The position numbers and the translations under genes are program-made. Under the pieces are notes generated by a model. The model made no database searches and was not told where the DNA came from. It saw only the letters and a program-made list of their open reading frames with translations. A stretch of 64,000 nt of DNA from assembly GCF_964199755.1 (NCBI RefSeq), contig NC_133907.1:749001-813000 (forward strand), in the 5' to 3' direction. Source of the stretch: Larus michahellis. Lineage: Eukaryota > Chordata > Aves > Charadriiformes > Laridae. How positions within the stretch are numbered: position 1 is the stretch's first letter; each line of letters begins with the position of its first letter. Below are positions 40,191 through 52,515 of the stretch, piece after piece.

Positions 40191-41214
40191 GATATGCCTA
40201 GGTGTGCCTAACGTAATAAACATCAAATAAACATCATATTTCATCACCAACACGCTCCTTCCCAGCTACCAACTATTAATGACATGAGACTTCACTAACA
40301 TTTTTTCATTCACGGCTTTTTACAGCTGCACTGTATAAATGCACAGTCATTTCTGGAGAGGATGGGAACCCCAGTCTCTTCAGCTCGAGAGGACAGGCTG
40401 GCCAGAGACGCTGTAGTAAATTCCTGTTCTGATAGCAAACAAATTAATAATCATTTGGGGCAGAAAGGCTCTTCCTTCTTAAGGGCCTGATCCAAATCAC
40501 ATTATGTCCGATGAACTTTCTTCCTCGGTTGCCTGTGCAACAGCGGCTAATTGGGCATCTATGCTCTTATTTGTCACTGCCCCGATTTAATTAATTGTTG
40601 TAGGATTAAAAATACTGGTTAAATTCATGCTCACATTATTATTAATCATTCTTGTCTCTTTTCATAAACGCAGGCCCTAATTCAAGTATCGTAATTTTAC
40701 ACAGCAAACAGCCAAAAATGCGATAAAGGAGAATTTCATGATCAGAGGTTGGCTGATACAGACACAGCACAGCAACACGACCAAAGCAGCACAGTGTGAT
40801 TGATTTTTCTCTTCCTTTACTCCCAGCTGCTGCGATTCGTGTGAAATCTGTCTCGAGGCAATGGGATCCCATGAGGGGAGCAACTGGCGCCGGGAAGAAG
40901 CAGTCCGCATTAAAGGGGATGCACATTCCCCCTCTCCTCCTGTATGGATACACATATGGATCCGTCCTCCTGGAGGGACAGTCACTGCACTCCTGGATGC
41001 CTTGTTGTTTGCTCGTGACCTGTGAACCCAGCTGCTTATAGAGATGCTCGGGGTTAACCAGGCACCCCCGACCCTCCCAAAATCTGCATCCTGCTGTTAC
41101 CTGGAACCTCACAATCCTGCCAGCTTTTCTTTGCTAATTACTTTCTCATAGAGCTGCCTCTGCTCTCCCAGCACGTAAATAATGCAAAAAAGACTGTTCC
41201 CTTTGTATTCAATT
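40191..41214. other. intergenic, no gene recognised
   Basis: AT-rich unique sequence. I see no exon, RNA gene or recognisable repeat. Confidence 0.6.
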
Positions 41215-41345
41215 AGTGAGGGAAAATGGCTCTGTGGTTAATGGACCAGGTGGGGACCCGGGAGATGTGAGTTCAGTTCCCAGCGCTGCCACACGCTTCC
41301 CCTGCAGCCTTCGCTTCCCGCACAGCCTTGTCGCATTCGCCCGAG
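41215..41345 (+). mobile_element. MIR/CORE-SINE-like fragment
   Basis: The sequence runs ATGGCTCTGTGGTTAATGGA, then GGGACCCGGGAGATGTGAG and TTCAGTTCCCAGCGCTGCCA. This is the tRNA-derived head of a MIR-type SINE, with remnants of the A box and B box promoter elements in the correct order and spacing. The downstream part is diverged. It is an old, non-mobile copy. Confidence 0.68.
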
Positions 41346-42711
41346 CCGAACAGAGAGTAACAGAGCAAGCAGGACATCAAACAGCAAGCCCAGGGTGCCA
41401 AACCCACCAGTCCCCAAATGGCGTGGCACCAGGGACACCAATACCCTGCTGCCCACACATGGCTTCGGGCAATGGGGGTCTCCGGCGCCATCCCGCCTTC
41501 TGTTCAGCAGGAAAACTCCACCGCAGCATTTCTGACTACAGTGATTTGGTGTCTGTCCCCTCACACAGCATCGGACCAAGCCAGCTGGGGCGCAGGGAAG
41601 CTGAGGACAAGCTGTGATGAAGGGGGCATCACCATGAAGACAGAGAAAGGTTTGTATAACTGCATAGGCAAAAGGTCAAATCCTTTATTAAAAAAATCTG
41701 TAAACAATTAAAGCAGCCACGAATATGGGAGGTATGAGTGCAGCCATTAATATTTAGAGGAGTGGAGGAAGGAAGAGAGAGAGATGAAAGCCGAACACCT
41801 TTTTGAACCTCAGCCAAAGCTTTATCAACCATATAACTAAGAGAACATATCCTGCTCAGCGAGACACGTATTCACCCTGTTTCGTTACATTCTGTTCTGT
41901 CCTCAGTCATGATGGATCCTGCTGAGACTCGTGTTTAACAGCTCCTTCCTGGAGTGGCTCGAGCAACAACAAGAAAAAAAATATTGTGAAAGTCACACCC
42001 CATTGAAATTGCATCCTAAAGGGACCTGGCGAGCGCAGTAATTACCAGAATGACTGTGAACACCAGGGCCACACTTGGCTGGGAGACTGCTGCACACGTT
42101 AGAATTAAAAAGGACTTTAAGCAGATGCAAGAAAAGTGGAAATTAGGGACAAAAGTGTAGGCACAAAAGCGATCCATCATTCCTGATAAGGAGCCATTAG
42201 GCTGGATTCTGATGGGAGCAGAACCCGGGGAAGCTGGCCTTTCTAAGCTTACACATGCAGAGTAATCCCCAAATGTTTTCAGATAATGGAAAACTGCATT
42301 AACCTTGTAATGCTTTCCTGGTGACTCCATCACATTCACCCTCTTACAAGCCTCTCTGCTACTTTTTTTGCACCCTCCGATTTCTCCAGGTTCTCATTTC
42401 CATCCTGTGGGGCCAGTGCAGAATGCCTTGGTACACGAGATCAGAATCCAGCCCCTTCTAATTTCAGCCAGAACAAGATTTCTGGCTTGTTTTAGCCATC
42501 AGGATAGCCTTGACATGCTTTGACTTGCCTGCACCAAAAATGTAAACAGCAGCGCTAAGTACAACAATTACCATTGTGTGTCTGCAGATGTTTGTTTCCC
42601 TTGAAGGAGCTTGGAATTTGAGTGGGGAAAGGCAGGGTAGGCAGCAAACGGAGGCTAATGCAGTCTGGGGCAAACTTCCCAACTGCAGTTTTATAAACAG
42701 CTCAGGCTGCT
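41346..42711. other. intergenic, no gene recognised
   Basis: Unique sequence. A 107-codon open frame on the minus strand (42016-42339) shows no known domain. No RNA gene is seen. Confidence 0.6.
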
Positions 42712-42850
42712 CCCCGTTCTGTCGGTGACGTCACCCCGGACCCCGCAGCGGGCGGCGGCACTGCCATCCATCATCTCCAGCCGCTCGTCCTTCCCCACCG
42801 CACAGCGGCGGGCACGTGGTGTGCGAAGGCAGCTGGAGCCTTGAAGCGTT
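42712..42850. promoter_or_regulatory. CpG-rich patch with a perfect CRE and an E-box
   Basis: The consensus cAMP-response element TGACGTCA is at 42726-42733, and a CACGTG E-box lies at 42813-42818 inside the same short CpG-rich patch. Full 8-bp CREs in a CpG context are bound by CREB/ATF factors, and CACGTG by USF/MYC-type factors. No transcript start can be seen, so this is a candidate distal element or weak promoter. Function is inference from motifs. Confidence 0.38.
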
Positions 42851-45800
42851 TCAGCTTCACGTGAAGGGAAGCCAATAAGCTTCAGATTCCCAGGATTTTT
42901 CATACAAATTATCTCACCCAAGTCTGCAGATAATGCCGTCTAACAGTTGTAGGTTATAATTTCCAAACAGCAAGATAACCTTCATCATCCAGCAAAGGCA
43001 AAAATGCCATTAGCAGATAGAGAGAGGTGATTTAACTCAACCTCGCCATTTGCTCACAAGTCTGAATTTGTGTCGTCGGCTGTGATGAAATGAGTGTTTT
43101 CTTAGATAGATATGGATGACTAACACAGCGCAGATCTCAGCAATCTTCAAAGGACCCTGAGTTTTAAATTCCCCGGCTAAAGTCAAACATTTGTCTTTCT
43201 TATCACTTTCACTCAAAGGATGTGTTTTTGCAATATTACATCAGGTTCATTTGCCAACAGAAGAGGCCAAAAGGTGATGTCCAGGAGATGAACGCGGCCT
43301 TCACTTACACGACAGTAACCCATCACCGCACTGGAATTACTCTGGGTTTCCCAGGAAGGACTTGACAGCAGGACCGTAACACCCTGCTAGAACATCTCCG
43401 ATACCACCACTGCAAGGGCTCTGTAAATCCAGCACTTTCCAGCTGAGACATTTCAGCTCATGAGAGCTCAAAGTTGAGGGGATCAAACAACTAGCAAAGA
43501 GGTGACCACACAATGGATAACGGTAGGACACTCGCCTGCCTTCCCCTGTCCAAAAAATGTGCTAAGTTAGAGCAATACTAAATGCAGAGTTATTCTGTGA
43601 CTAAACCCATTTTGTCTGCAATTATACCCCTTCGCAGCATGAGAGCTGGAGGTGTTGGGAACAGGACACATTCTTTGACAGGTCACCTGCATCTTCTCGT
43701 TCTCTGCTCAAATGACAGCACCTTGGATGCTCTTGTATCCTCCTTTAAATGGTGTCTGAGACAATCCTGTATGATTCCTTGCAGTGCTGCTCTCATCCCT
43801 CCACCGGCCATGAAAATCAAAGCAAATTTCATTTGCGTCGGAAGCAGATGCCTTCTGAAAAAGCCTCTGTCTGTTTAGCAGCGTGGCAGGATCCTTCCTC
43901 CTGCAGCCAAAAGGTTGTAAGTGTAGTGAGGTCACACAGTCAGAAATTGGCCACCTGAATACTCATCGAAGCATCTCTGCGTACGTTGGATGTGATTCCG
44001 CGGGACAGAGCAGCACCTTCAGCATCAGGCAGAATATTAGAGCACTTCTCATCATTCAAACACAGCGAAGTGGCTTCGCTGCAGTACATTGTTATTATTA
44101 TACACAGCAAATGTTGCTACATCAGTTTTACTTTCCTGCAGCCTCCCGCGGGGCTCGCAGCGAAAGCAAATGAAGTGAGTGAAGAGTGATCGTGGGCACT
44201 GGACTCCTCCAGGCGTAGGAAAGGCTGAAGCTGACTGACTGTTCTATGCAATACATGACTACAAATCCTGAGCTGGTCGTTTGCCACTTTTCTACCAAGA
44301 CAGACAAGACATGCCCCTACTCTGTGCATGCAATCTTCCACAATGCCATGAACTCTGCAGGTGACGGCCTGGGCAAGGCAACAGAGCCAGCTCTCTGCAC
44401 ACACGCTGGTTGGGTTTCAATACATAATTGTGACAGATGTGGATATTTTTCAAAGCTATCTGTGTACTGGAGCATTTGAAATGTTTCTTACCTGAGGCTA
44501 CCTGCCAATAACTACTACTATTCTTTGCAGCTGCAAACACCTTCAAAATGAAGGCAAAGTTCCAACTGAGCCTGATGTTCAATCTCCAGCTCCAGCTTTA
44601 AGGTATGTGAAGAATTCAATCAACCTACTTGTGCATCTTGTTGAATAAAGATGAGTTGGGTTTTGTGCCCATAGTTTCTGGGCAGTTGTTTCAAGCTTTT
44701 TGCTATACCTAGCCAAAGACTCGGCTAAACCCAGAGGCATCGCTAGGTTAGTGAGGTCAGGTCATGCCACTGTCTCCACAGTGACATTAGAGAGCAACAC
44801 TCTTTGCATCACAAGTAGCCACCTTCGTGAGACAGACGGGTCAGCTGGGAACACCTAGGCAAGGATGACCAGAAAGTTTCTGCACAGAAGAAGCTAAGAC
44901 GAAGCACCCCAGCACAGCCATCACTAACACTTACCAAGTGCATCATCTGAAACAAAACCAAAGTAGCTGTAATGCCAGTCTCTGCACTCCCTGTCTTCAA
45001 AGAGCTTCCAAAGGCAGCTTGAATTCTTCACCCTTTTGCTAGCACGCTCGGAGTGACACTAGAAGCCACTTCTGGCACCAGCCGTTATCCCAGCCCCAGC
45101 CAGCCCCACGCTGGCAGCGGCGGAGGGAGGCGGGGGTAACGCCGTCTGACACACCGCAGGAGGGGCTGCGCAGCCCCGCTCACAGCTCCGCCACGCAGCC
45201 GCTATCAGCCCTACACGCTAACTATAGACTTGCTGAAACATTATCATACATGAAGGACTAATTAGGTGTGCTGGGCCATTAGCCATCTCTGAACATTGAC
45301 TGATGAAAAACATAATTAATGGCAGCTTTCATAAACAGACTCCAGAATGGAGAATTAAATTAAAAGGAAAACAGCTGTTGCTAATGGAAGTAAGGACCAT
45401 TTCTTGATTAAAATATCTGCCTGTCTTTCCGTGGGAGTTTTTCCAGAGTGGTGGGATGGAAGAGTGTAACGAGATCTGGGAGCAGAGAATCTGCAAAGCT
45501 TCCTGCTGAAGAAAACACAAATTCTCTGGCTGTTGAGCCACAATGTTTTCCTTTCGCAGATTGGAGTTGGAGAAAGAGCTATACAGTTGCCTTGTTCATC
45601 TTGCCGCCAGTCTGAATGGCTTCATGAACCTTGGAGATCAACCCTGACATAAAAGAATCCAGTTCAGCTTTAACATATGGTAATATTTCATATTATATGA
45701 ACCCACAGATATAGGAGGGTCTAGATTTCAAAGCTACTCGCTAAGGCCCTAAGTACTAGCACAGAGCTCTGAATCCAGAAGACAACATCTCTGCAAATCT

Positions 45801-48800
45801 CACTTAAGCACATATATTGATTCTGACTCTAAACTGCAGCAGTGAATGCGCAGCTGAGAACATCTATCAGAGGGAGACTTCCACCCAGAGAGAGCCACTA
45901 CGGACTCAATAAAAGTTTGCTGACATAAACGAAAGGGTCTGATGGACAGAAAATGTCAGAATCAATATTTTTTTCAGGTCATTAGGCCTTTCCTTCATGC
46001 TGTGATGACTCTGATCCTCCCTGACAAGTAGTACTGCAGGAGGAACCTACAGTACAGAAGAGTTAGCATCCAGATTCTCATAGACACAGAAGTCACACAC
46101 CTGTGGGGTGAAAGTCTTTTTCCTCAGTCCCTGAAGTCATTTACTTTTACATTTTCTTCATTTAGCATAAAATTTTCAGTGTGCTTCCAAGTACCATTGG
46201 GACCTGTGTGTCAGTAGACGTGGCCTTCTCACAGTTTTACCTTGTGTGTTTCAGTGTGTCCTCTCCAAGGCTCACAGACACTTTGGTCTGTCTTCATATG
46301 AAGTTTTGAATCACGGGCTTGATTCTCTGGGAGGGCCCCGCGCACTGCGTGTTACAGATTAATACTGGTATGTAACCATTGAGCAGCTCTTTGTAGATCC
46401 ACACCCTGTCCTGTACCTGGGGCCGGAGAGCCTCCGCTCTGCCGCCCCAGCTCCATCACTCTTGCTCTGCCTTGTTCATAATGATAGATCTTTTCCATCA
46501 CTGGTGCCTGGGAGCTAAGCCCTGGAAACCCTATGCCCCATGAAGCCTGCTGACAGGGAAATACCTGCTCCATGCCACCTGCGCCCTGAGGAATGAAGGC
46601 ACATAAAGGCTGCGTTCAGGCGGCATTATCGGATTCAAAGTGGAAACTAGAGAGCGAGAAAGGTCTGAAAGATGAGCCAGCCAGGAATGCCTGTTGCTTT
46701 CACCTTTGATCCACATAGTGCTTTGATGTGGTATTTCAGTCCTTCAGACAAGGTAACTTACCCTAGTCTGCAGCTCACGGTACCTCTGATGGGTACAAAT
46801 GAGGCAGCAAGTCCTGCCCTTCGGCTCTCGCCGAGGCACTGCCAGTGAGCGGCGTAATTCACTCCCAGCTCCCTTCCCATCCCCATTTTTCTCTCTGCCT
46901 GCAGAGTCTAAAAGGAAATTCCCTCAAATAAATACAAAAGCACTTGATGTTCATCTAATGGCATTTCAGGGAAAGGAAGCATGAAACCACACAAGCTATT
47001 CATCTCCATAAAATGGTTTTATCAGGGGCCCAGAACACAATTCCTTAGCCTGAGGAGGTCTGATCTTCCTTGTGAGATGTAAATGCATGACATTATGTGC
47101 AGAGTGGGTGCTGCTTAAGAACCCAGATAGATACAGAGTAGGCATGTGGGAATGATCAGCATAAAATATTTCCTTTTAATGATGTGCACACTTCTGCTCC
47201 TTTGAGGGAGAACACTATGTGCACTGAATACTGCAGCACATTCTGCTAGTGATATGGAGGTCTTGATCTGCTGGGGAGGGCTCAGACTGGAGACGTTATT
47301 TGTATCACCGACTCAGCCAAAGGTTTGCCTCTCCATCGCTCACCATCACTCGGCCTCCCTGTGCCAGGCTTCTCCCACCTGCAAAGTGGAAGCAAAGTTC
47401 ATGTCCATGGGTCCACCATTTGGGCAACAAGCTGAGCTGGAAAACCTGGCTCCAAAGTCTCCGGGGTTTGATCTTCTCTGCAGTCAACGGCAGCACGGAA
47501 TTTATTTTTCTCTCATAATATTATCCCTGCTTCTTCCTTCCCTCTCACGACAGCACCAGTGTAAGCCTGGACTCCTGAACCCAGGATGACTGAATCATGT
47601 TCAAAGGAGCCCAAAACCAGTGCGGGAGCGCAGCCTGTCTTGCTGGGGGCCTGGGCATAGAGCAGAGGGGTCCCGCTGGGCGGGAGGGGTCTGCCAGGCT
47701 CCGCGGTGGTGGCACCAGAGCCCATCGCTGCTCCTCCGCTGGAAGCTGCTGCCACGGCCCGCAGCGATCACAGGAATCGCAGCTCACAGCCACTGCAGCT
47801 CACAGTTCATTGCCGTAAATTAAATCACCAGCATAAGGTACTACGGCAGACTGGGAGCTGCAGAGGCCGGGCACCTGGCAGACAGTCGTGCCCCTCTCCC
47901 CTTCCCTTGTGAGAACAGAGGCTCACACCATCGCCGCCCCGGAAGATTTGGCAGAGTCTGTCAGAGTCCCACACAGCTTGCCAGAGGTCACGCAGGAAAT
48001 GTGTGTCGGCACGGATCGTTGTGCAGCGTGTTGGATTCTCCTCTCCTGAGGCGCAGGCAACCCCCCCCAAGACAAACCTTCTCCTGCACACAGGGGCTGG
48101 CTGCGGCACTTGCCCCGAGCCCTTCGGCCACCACCGCCACCACCCTGCCCGCGGCTGGCACAACGACAGGAGGAGCAGGATTCTGCAGTTGCCTTTCTAA
48201 AGCCCTGTTGAAAAATCTGTCCCAAAGAACAGAGAGGTATTAGCTTAAACAAGCACTCCTTAACGCGCACGGGGAATGAGCCCTGGAAAGGGGGCAGAGC
48301 TGGAGCTATTCTTACGTGCTACTCCTGTGCAGCCTTTAATTGCACGTTATTCATTAATCCTTTGCTCTTCAGAGCAAACAGATACGTTTAAAGACACTTG
48401 CGTTACATAAACAAGCAGAAACCCTTCTGGATGAGTTTGTGTGTACACATCCACCCAAGGGAGCGCCGCAGTCATGTTGGAGATTCTCATTTCCCTGTGC
48501 AAGCGCTGTGCTAGAACTGACAGAAATTAGCATTTGTTGTGCGGCTTTGTTGGGCTGTTTTGGAAATTGGTTTTACAAAGCCCACATGGGAACCCAAAGA
48601 AAATCGCCCAGCGAAGTTAGGAACAGAGATGCTGTCAGGAGCGGCACGTGGAGGGAGGCAGACATTCCCAGGACTGCGCTGAGGTGCAGGAGGCGTCTCC
48701 CGAGGTGTGGTTCATAACACAGTCCTGGGCAGGAGGGAGAGTGCTCCTCTCACCCACAGCTCTTTGTGGCTGCTGCCACCCCGAGCGCTTGCTCTGCCAT

Positions 48801-50974
48801 CAGACCACGCGTGGATTAGACAGGCAATTCTGGGTCTACAACTATCAGCGCTCACCGCAGTGATACGGTTTCACAGTCGCTCTATAGACAGCATCATTCT
48901 GGCACTGGGGCCATGAAAACAGAAAGAAACTAACCATAGAGCTGCAGGAGCGGGTGAATTTTCTTTGTTCGGGGCTTTGATCTCTATAACACGGCTGCCA
49001 TCTTGCTTAAAAAAGAGAAAAAAAATCTGGAAATAGAAGTGAGGGAGAGAAAGATGGAGAAGCAAATGCAGGGAGCACAGAAAGGTGTTGGCAGGTCTCT
49101 GTTGCCCTTGGACCGCACGTTTAGGAGAATCAAACGCAAATGCCACTCTGTCATTCTTCGATTCAATAGGAGAGCAGGCTGGTCCTGCGGGAGGAGGACG
49201 GGGCACCTGGCAGTCCATGCAGCAGGGAGACCTTTGGAGCTGGATCTGGAGCCAGACTAACTATTGGCCAAAGTCGTGTCTGATACAACACTGCCAAAAG
49301 CAGCTCAGCATTCTTCACCTCCCCTGAGCCCCAGCAGGGGCAGAGCTGGCGGGGTTGTGCTCAGCCCGGGGAATCCAGCTGTGGTGGGACCCAGGCTCAG
49401 CAAACCAAACGGCCTCGGGGGCACTTGCCAACCTGACACGTCTGAGTTCACGAACTGCAGATGGTGCTGGCCCGCGTGTTTCATTTTCCCATTTCCCTCG
49501 ACATCCCCGAGCAAAGCGAGTCAAGCGTGCCTTACCACAGTGCCTGGGAGACCGCGGGCAGGAAGGGATCAAATTTTCCAGTTTTGCCTCAAGCGTGTCA
49601 CCACATCAGCAGACAACTCCTTTGCCTAATGCCAGTGTATTGTGTGTCACCTCATATTTCACACGATACAACACAGTCCAGTGATGCAAGTCCCTTCTCT
49701 TGCTGGCCGACTAGTATTTACGGAGATAGCAATTACCAGGAAGCCAGGATTTAGGGCACGCAAGGGCTGGTGGTGGCGCAGAGCCCCTGCTACTGGTGGG
49801 TGGGATTCCTTTACCTCTCCCTGAACTGCTGCCAGGCCACTCAGCACATCTCCAGCCACAAGAAGTTTGCAGCTGCCTTGGTTTGAAGCACCAGTGGAGG
49901 GGGAGAAGCGGGGGAGGCTCTATCAGCTCTTCCCAGGGAATGCGGTTCAGTTCCTCACACCTCATCTTTGGTCAGGAAACCAAGATGGGGACAGGCAAAG
50001 CTGCTGAGCCTACTTAGAATACCTCAAGAAAACATGCGGAGCCAAATTATGTCCCATTAACTTCTCCCAGCCCACCATCTCCCACAGCTATGCTGCAGGG
50101 AAAGCAGGTCAGCACTTGGACCATTACCCAGGCTACTGAACCCTCCCGCTCCCCATCCTGCGCTCACTGGCAATGCTGGGGATCACCTCTGCTGTTAGCT
50201 GGGACACTGAAGCACCAAGGATAACCCAGATTCAGGCACCCTAAATCCCACTGTGGCCCTCCTGCTCAGTGTTTCCTGCTGGCTGAGTGCTTCTGGTGGC
50301 CTCTTCTACAGATTTTCAGGGGCAGTGGACAAAAGTCAGGGCGGACATTCCCATGCAAGGAAAATGGGGTGGCTGCATCAGGATAACCAGCCAGCCTGGA
50401 CTGGCACAGGCTGGATCCATCCCTCCTTCACGTACAACAATTCGGACATGGGTTTCCTGCAACTCAGCCTCAGGGCTCCAAGGGTGCCGAGTCCTCTGGT
50501 CCATGGTGGATGTACTCCAAGCATGGGCAGATGTGACCAGCCCTGCGAAGCACAGCCAAAGGGCACTGGACCATCTTTCCCAGCAGGGATGCAGCAAGGA
50601 CAGCAGAGCACAGGCTGTGCACCCTGGAGGCTGCAGAGCCTCCCAGATCAGCCATGGCAGCACGGAGGTGGGAGATCAAAATAACGCCCTGCCCACTCTG
50701 ACTGGTGCTGCCAGCGCTCACAGTGCTCTGGATGATCCTCCCAGCAATGGGGGTGAGTGGGAGCCCAGGGCACGGGGGACTGTCGGGGATATTGAGTACC
50801 GCTGCAGACCAGCCGGAGCCCACGGGCAACAGCTGAAGGTTCCTGGGCTAAAGCCAGCCACGGGGACATCAGGGGAGGTAAACTAGCAGAGTCAGGGCTG
50901 CATGAGTCATCCAAGGTCGGACATCCGTGTCTTCGGAGGGATCAGATGAGGATAGCTTGGAGAAAAACTGATTG
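42851..50974. other. intergenic, no gene recognised
   Basis: About 8 kb without recognisable exons. A GC-rich, CpG-bearing patch lies at 45090-45215, and others at 47630-47770 and 48050-48160. Weak MIR-tail-like wording occurs near 47350-47400 but is too diverged to call. Open frames up to 143 codons, including those over 50253-50684, overlap several others and have no known family. Confidence 0.55.
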
Positions 50975-51050
50975 TCTATTCACCCTCCCTTGCCTCAGTT
51001 TCCTCATGTATAAACTGGGGACAATAAGTCGTGTTCCCGCGAGGCCTTGC
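50975..51050 (+). mobile_element. MIR/CORE-SINE-like 3' part
   Basis: CCTTGCCTCAGTTTCCTCAT is followed by GTATAAACTGGGGACAATAA. This matches the conserved distal part of MIR, where 'cctcagtttccccatctgtaaaatggggataata' is typical. Only this part is clear and the copy is old. Confidence 0.68.
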
Positions 51051-52279
51051 TCTGTGGAGTGGAAGTTCACAGAGGGTGGTAGAAGTGTTCTGAGAGACAC
51101 TGTAATTCTTTTATCTGAGTGGCAGGAAGAAAAGAGAAATGAGAGCAGTTCCTTCCTTGGAGCTGGTGTTCCTTGCAACCCCTTTGTTTTGATTTCAGAT
51201 GTATGGTTTGCTCTTCTTTCTTTTTTTTTTTTTTTTTACTGTGGTGCTATTTAAGGCCAAAAGGGGATTTCATCATCTCCCCATGGCCATTCTCAGCTGC
51301 AGCTCTGACCCCTCCTCCCCGCCTTGCTCCACTTGGTCTAATAAACTTTGGTTTTGGCTTGGTCTAGTTTCCTTCCTTGCGCTCTTACATCATCTTTGTA
51401 CTTATCTCAGATTCTAACATTTCCCATTTCTAAGCACCTCTGAGAACAGCAATAAACACCATGTACGGCGGTATCTTGGCATAATACATCAGCTGCAGGC
51501 AGCAGTCCTAAGTGACAGAAAACCAGTCTGGAAATCTATGGTTCCTTCTTTAGAGGATACCCACTTGCTAGCCACTTGGCACCGGTTCATTGAGAAGATC
51601 AGTATTTACAGTTCCTGATTCTACAGGAAAATTCAGGCCAAAAAAGTGAAGATTTGTTAAGTAAGAACCTGCTCTTACGTGCCCTCTGCTGCTCCCAAAT
51701 GGCATTGGAATGAGCAGGGTCATTCCTTCCTTCTCTCTTGTTTCAGACTGATTTATGACTAGATATTATTCATTATAAAGCAGAGGCAGACTACTTCTGT
51801 GCAAGATAATATTCATTATGCAGACTTGCTGACTAGATTTTTTTTCACTATTTCATTGATTATTTTTACACTGCAATGTGCAAAAACCTATTCATATCTT
51901 TATTAGCCTGACTTGTTTCCTACGTTTATGAAAAAGATCTTTCTTTGATAACAGTTGTTATTGCTGGAATGAATGTCAGACTGTGATCTACTGTAATACA
52001 TCTTTCTGAATTGCCTTCTCTAATTTTATTAGTTGAAAAAACCCACCACCTAATTTAAGGAGATAAAACCTCCTGGAAGTGGAACATTGCCACTAATTAG
52101 GGTAACAAGAACATAGGTATGAGTTGCTGGCAATACTGGAGTCTAAGCTTCTTTTTCTAACACAAGCACAGGCATCTTTTTCTGGAACAGTCTTCCTCCT
52201 CTCTCTGAAATTCTGGTGCTTTTGGGGAAACTATTGACATCAATCTCCTCATCCATGATTCCCTGGGGAAAAATGCTGA
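51051..52279. other. intergenic, no gene recognised
   Basis: Contains a T17 run at 51221-51237 preceded by CTTTC; otherwise AT-rich unique sequence. No exon or RNA gene is recognised. The poly-T could be the reversed A-tail of an old insertion, but nothing recognisable is attached. Confidence 0.6.
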
Positions 52280-52402
52280 CCAGGACTCAGCAGCTCCAGA
52301 TTCAGGTCTTGGGTTTGCTATAAACACCCTGTGTGACCTTGAGCGAGCCACGATTGGTCTGTGACTCGGTTTTTCCTTCTGTAAAATGGCAGCAATGATG
52401 AA
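52280..52402 (+). mobile_element. MIR/CORE-SINE-like copy
   Basis: CCCTGTGTGACCTTGAGCGA, then GTGACTCGGTTTTTCCTTC and TGTAAAATGGCAGCAATGAT, follow the MIR core and tail in order (positions about 52327-52402). The upstream CAGATTCAGGTCTTGGGTT matches the middle of the element. It is one of the better-preserved MIR copies in the window. Confidence 0.78.
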
Positions 52403-52449
52403 TCCTGTGTTTTATTGCCAGCTCTTACGCTATGCATATCTGCAAGAGA

Positions 52450-52515
52450 ACTGCCCACTGAATCTCTTCACGGCTCAGTTCTTCATGTCTAAAAGAGGAA
52501 TAATGATGCTTCCCT
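52450..52515 (+). mobile_element. second MIR-like 3' fragment next to the first
   Basis: CACGGCTCAGTTCTTCATGT followed by CTAAAAGAGGAATAATGATG repeats the MIR tail wording about 90 bp after the tail of the preceding copy. It may be an independent insertion, or a local duplication followed by divergence. Confidence 0.55.

Noticed and set aside
47300..47420. Possible MIR tail
   Set aside because: Only scattered words resemble the element; too weak to separate from chance.
50253..50886. Overlapping open frames of 143 and 199 codons
   Set aside because: Two + strand frames and several minus-strand frames are open at once, which points to composition rather than coding. No domain is recognised.
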